From: Avidesulfovibrio sp964369685
GTDB lineage: Bacteria; Desulfobacterota; Desulfovibrionia; Desulfovibrionales; Desulfovibrionaceae
Direction of reading: 5' to 3'
Length of the DNA stretch: 64,000 nt
Assembly (NCBI GenBank): GCA_964369685.1
Contig: CAYJFB010000004.1
Coordinates: 65,978-129,977, forward strand
The notes below the pieces were generated by a model. That model made no database searches. It was not told the origin of the DNA and was given only the letters and a program-made list of their open reading frames with translations. Positions 61,571 through 64,000 of the stretch are shown in pieces. Positions within the stretch are counted from its first letter, which is position 1, and each line of letters starts with the position of its first letter. The position numbers were made by a program, and so were the translations under genes.

Positions 61571-62557
61571 TTAATAATATTGAATAGAGCTAATTTGCAT
61601 CAATTTTTCCCAGTTGTGATGGGAATCGATATAGCGTAGTGTTCCTGTTTTACTACGTATCATCATTGAATGTGTCGTGGCGCCGACGCCGTCATATGTC
61701 ACCCCCTGCAGAAAGGTTCCTCCGGAAATGCCTGTAGCGGCAAAAAAGACGTCATCACCTTGCACCAAGTCTTCATGTGAAAGAATCTGTGTAAGATTGA
61801 CGCCTTCCGCCTCAAGAGCTGTACGTTCTTTTTCTGATTGAGGGGCTAAACGCGACAACATAGCCCCTCCCATGCCTCTGATGGCACACGCAGCCAAGAC
61901 GCCTTCAGGTGTGCCGCCAACCCCCATCATCACGTCAACATCAGCTCGTGAACCGACCGCCATCAAAGCCCCGGCAACGTCACCGTCTGTGTGTAATTGA
62001 ATACGGGCACCTGTAGTACGAATTTGATGAATCAAATCTATATGCCGTGGTTTATCAAGGACAAACACCACAAGATCTTTGACATCCTTACCTACAGCTT
62101 TTGCTATGTTGATAAGATTTGTGGTCACAGGCGCATCAAGATCAATCACATCGCGTGCAGCAGCACCAACAACCAATTTTTGCATGTAATAGCTATGTCC
62201 CGGTTGAAACATGGTTCCTGCGGGCGAAGCACCGACAACAGCAATAGCATTAGGACGACCATAAGCAAGTAAATTTGTACCTTCTACGGGATCAACCGCA
62301 ATATCTAACGGCGGTCCGTCTCCCGTGCCCACTTCTTCACCAATGTACAACATCGGTGCTTCATCTTTTTCACCTTCACCGATTACAACACGCCCTCGAA
62401 TCGTCATGGCATTAAACAACAACCTCATGGCATCAACAGCGGCGCCGTCACCGGCATTTTTGTCACCACGCCCAAGCCAACGTGCTGAAGCCAGAGCAGC
62501 ACCTTCAGTCACCCGAACAAGATCGAAAGCTAAATTCCGTTCAGGAATTTGTGTCAT
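61571..62557 (-). CDS. glpX: Class II fructose-1,6-bisphosphatase
   Basis: 328 residues. It forms fructose-6-phosphate in gluconeogenesis. MTQIPERNLAFDLVRVTEGAALASARWLGRGDKN at the N-terminus, the metal site VVIGEGEKDEAPMLYIGEEVG...DIAVDPVEGTNL and HTDGDVAGALMA are all present. Transcribed alone, divergent to mnmA. Confidence 0.95.
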   Translation of the reverse strand: MTQIPERNLAFDLVRVTEGAALASARWLGRGDKNAGDGAAVDAMRLLFNAMTIRGRVVIGEGEKDEAPMLYIGEEVGTGDGPPLDIAVDPVEGTNLLAYGRPNAIAVVGASPAGTMFQPGHSYYMQKLVVGAAARDVIDLDAPVTTNLINIAKAVGKDVKDLVVFVLDKPRHIDLIHQIRTTGARIQLHTDGDVAGALMAVGSRADVDVMMGVGGTPEGVLAACAIRGMGGAMLSRLAPQSEKERTALEAEGVNLTQILSHEDLVQGDDVFFAATGISGGTFLQGVTYDGVGATTHSMMIRSKTGTLRYIDSHHNWEKLMQISSIQYY

Positions 62558-62735
62558 AATGTGTTCTCCTCCGTGTCATGAAGTATTTTTATGATTTTTG
62601 AGATCATATTTTTACACGAATAAAAAGAAAATATATAAAGTTTACAATGCAAATCAAAGATCTGGACTTTTTTAAAAAAAACATATAAGATTAAAACTTT
62701 TCATATATCAAGTTGTTTCTTTAGGGGGCCTATTC

Positions 62736-63851
62736 ATGAAAATAGCCGTAGCTGTCAGTGGTGGAATTGATAGTCTGTATGCTCTTTTTTCTTTACATGA
62801 AGAAGGTCATGATGTTTTGGCATTGCATGGACAATTTTTACCACACAAACCACAAGTTGATCCTTTGCCCGGCCTTCTTGAAAATTGTAAACAACTTGAT
62901 ATACCTCTATACATTTATGATGCACGAAAAATTTTTCAAGAACAAGTGATCCGTCCTTTTGCAAGGCAGTACGCAAACGGGAAAACCCCAAATCCGTGTG
63001 CACATTGTAACGCGCATATTAAATTTGGTTTATTGCGTAACAAAGCGTTATCTTTAGGGTACGATGCCTTTGCAACCGGACATTACGCACGATTGATACA
63101 CCATCAAATCTATGGCCAAGTGCTTGCTCCCGCTTTTGCACATAACAAAGATCAAAGTTATTTTCTGGCTCTTACCCCTCGTCATGCGTTAGAAAATGTT
63201 TTTTTTCCTCTTTCCAATCACAGCAAAGAAACCGCTCGTGAAGTCTTGTCCAAACATGGTTTAACGGTACCCGTACCGCAAGAAAGTCAAGAAATTTGTT
63301 TTATTCCACAAGATGATTACCGTAGTTTTTTACAAACAACGCTTGCTGAGTCGTTTTTGTCTGAAACAAGCTCAACAAACATATTATCAGGCAAGGGGCC
63401 GATACTGCTTTCAGGCAGTCAAAAAGTTTTAGGTCAACACCAAGGTCTTTGGCGTTATACCGAAGGTCAAAGACGCGGGCACGGTATTTCTTGGCAAGAA
63501 GCCTTGTACGTTGTCGGCAAAGACATTTCAACAAACACATTATATTTAGGCACAAAAGATTATTTATACAGTGCAACATGTCATGTTGAAAAATTGAATA
63601 TTCATGTGGATCTCAAACTGTGGCCGAAGCATGTTTTTGTGCGTACTCGTTACCGTCAACAGGCTCAAGCGGCTACGCTTACATACATTGAGGAAACAAC
63701 AAACGGCACTGTAGCTGGCCTTAATGTGCATTTTCAAGATCTTCAAAGTCTCACTGCTCCAGGGCAAGTCGCCGCTATTTTTGATACCGAGGGTCATTTA
63801 CTTGGGGGTGGTTTGATTCATAATCCTAAACAACACCATGTAACTATTTGA
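62736..63851 (+). CDS. mnmA: tRNA-specific 2-thiouridylase
   Basis: 371 residues. It thiolates U34 of Glu, Gln and Lys tRNAs. PP-loop AVSGGIDSLYAL (residues 5-16), the catalytic Cys in TPNPCAHCNAHIKF (about 88), NKDQSYFLA and the second Cys in SQEICFIPQDDY (about 188) are intact. The usual MnmA PP-loop reads SGGVDSS, so it is a slightly variant form. The C-terminal domain is complete. Confidence 0.9.
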   Translation: MKIAVAVSGGIDSLYALFSLHEEGHDVLALHGQFLPHKPQVDPLPGLLENCKQLDIPLYIYDARKIFQEQVIRPFARQYANGKTPNPCAHCNAHIKFGLLRNKALSLGYDAFATGHYARLIHHQIYGQVLAPAFAHNKDQSYFLALTPRHALENVFFPLSNHSKETAREVLSKHGLTVPVPQESQEICFIPQDDYRSFLQTTLAESFLSETSSTNILSGKGPILLSGSQKVLGQHQGLWRYTEGQRRGHGISWQEALYVVGKDISTNTLYLGTKDYLYSATCHVEKLNIHVDLKLWPKHVFVRTRYRQQAQAATLTYIEETTNGTVAGLNVHFQDLQSLTAPGQVAAIFDTEGHLLGGGLIHNPKQHHVTI

Positions 63852-63905
63852 ATTTTATTTTTATTTTTATTATAAAATAAAATAGAACCATTTCACAAAA
63901 AACGC

Positions 63906-63934
63906 TTGACAAAATACTCTCTTCCGAATAGATT
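63906..63934 (+). promoter_or_regulatory. Promoter of the initiator tRNA gene
   Basis: TTGACA (63906-63911), a 17-base spacer and TAGATT (63929-63934), ending 11 bases before the tRNA. Confidence 0.7.
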
Positions 63935-63945
63935 CTTTTTGTTGA

Positions 63946-64000
<55 letters not shown>

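Overview
The window looks like chromosome of a moderately AT-rich, anaerobic, Gram-negative member of the Desulfovibrionales. The main evidence is a complete dsrMKJOP locus (6.2-11.3 kb), the membrane complex of dissimilatory sulfite reducers, preceded by an RsbRD-N-type gene as in Desulfovibrio relatives. LPS heptose genes (hldD, GT9), sigma-54, a hybrid cluster protein and polyamine genes fit this. There are no rRNA genes, insertion sequences, phage genes or CRISPR arrays. A species cannot be named from the sequence alone.

Layout. 0-5.8 kb: TMEM43-like membrane protein (start one base off the window), a small exported Cys-motif protein with LEA-like repeats, hldD, RNase P RNA with a strong terminator, a CDF metal exporter coupled to a GNAT acetyltransferase, and the RsbRD-N protein. 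6.1-11.3 kb: dsrMKJOP. 11.3-14.5 kb (minus): rpoN-hpf, then rapZ behind a terminator. 14.7-22.2 kb (plus): hom, an acetyl-CoA hydrolase/transferase-family enzyme, a cation/proton antiporter, a hydroxyacid dehydrogenase, and rsmD-coaD-miaA overlapping end to end. 22.3-29.3 kb: a single-ORF LipB-LipA fusion (minus), speA-speE (plus), a large chemoreceptor (minus). 29.8-33.7 kb: two glycosyltransferases, cutA, a PfkB kinase.

34.1-44.7 kb (minus) is a dense urea module: cytidylate-kinase-like gene, urtABCDE (urea ABC importer), then ureAB-ureC-ureE-ureF-ureG-ureD. The gamma and beta urease subunits are fused as in Helicobacter, and the accessory order matches Helicobacter. Two perfect inverted repeats with 6-nt spacers lie just upstream. 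45.4-49.2 kb: hybrid cluster protein, a small RTX-like secreted protein with three C-terminal repeats, and a Crp/Fnr regulator.

49.5-59.5 kb (plus) is the most interesting region: a catabolic cluster of class III CoA-transferase, LeuC-like and LeuD-like hydro-lyase, HMG-CoA-lyase-like enzyme, two MmgE/PrpD paralogs, a YfcC/DcuC-type carboxylate carrier and a PrpF/methylitaconate-isomerase-type enzyme, with the Crp/Fnr regulator divergent to it. Read together, the families could carry cis-aconitate or itaconate through citraconate and citramalate to citramalyl-CoA, and then to acetyl-CoA plus pyruvate. This is inference from family membership. The cluster also carries a 14-nt micro-repeat in both genes and gaps, a 19-bp direct repeat at the regulator/operon junction, and a 14-bp-arm hairpin between the PrpD genes.

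59.6-64 kb: fabD with an overlapping gene of unknown function, glpX, mnmA, and the first 55 nt of an initiator tRNA-Met with a good promoter, cut by the window end.
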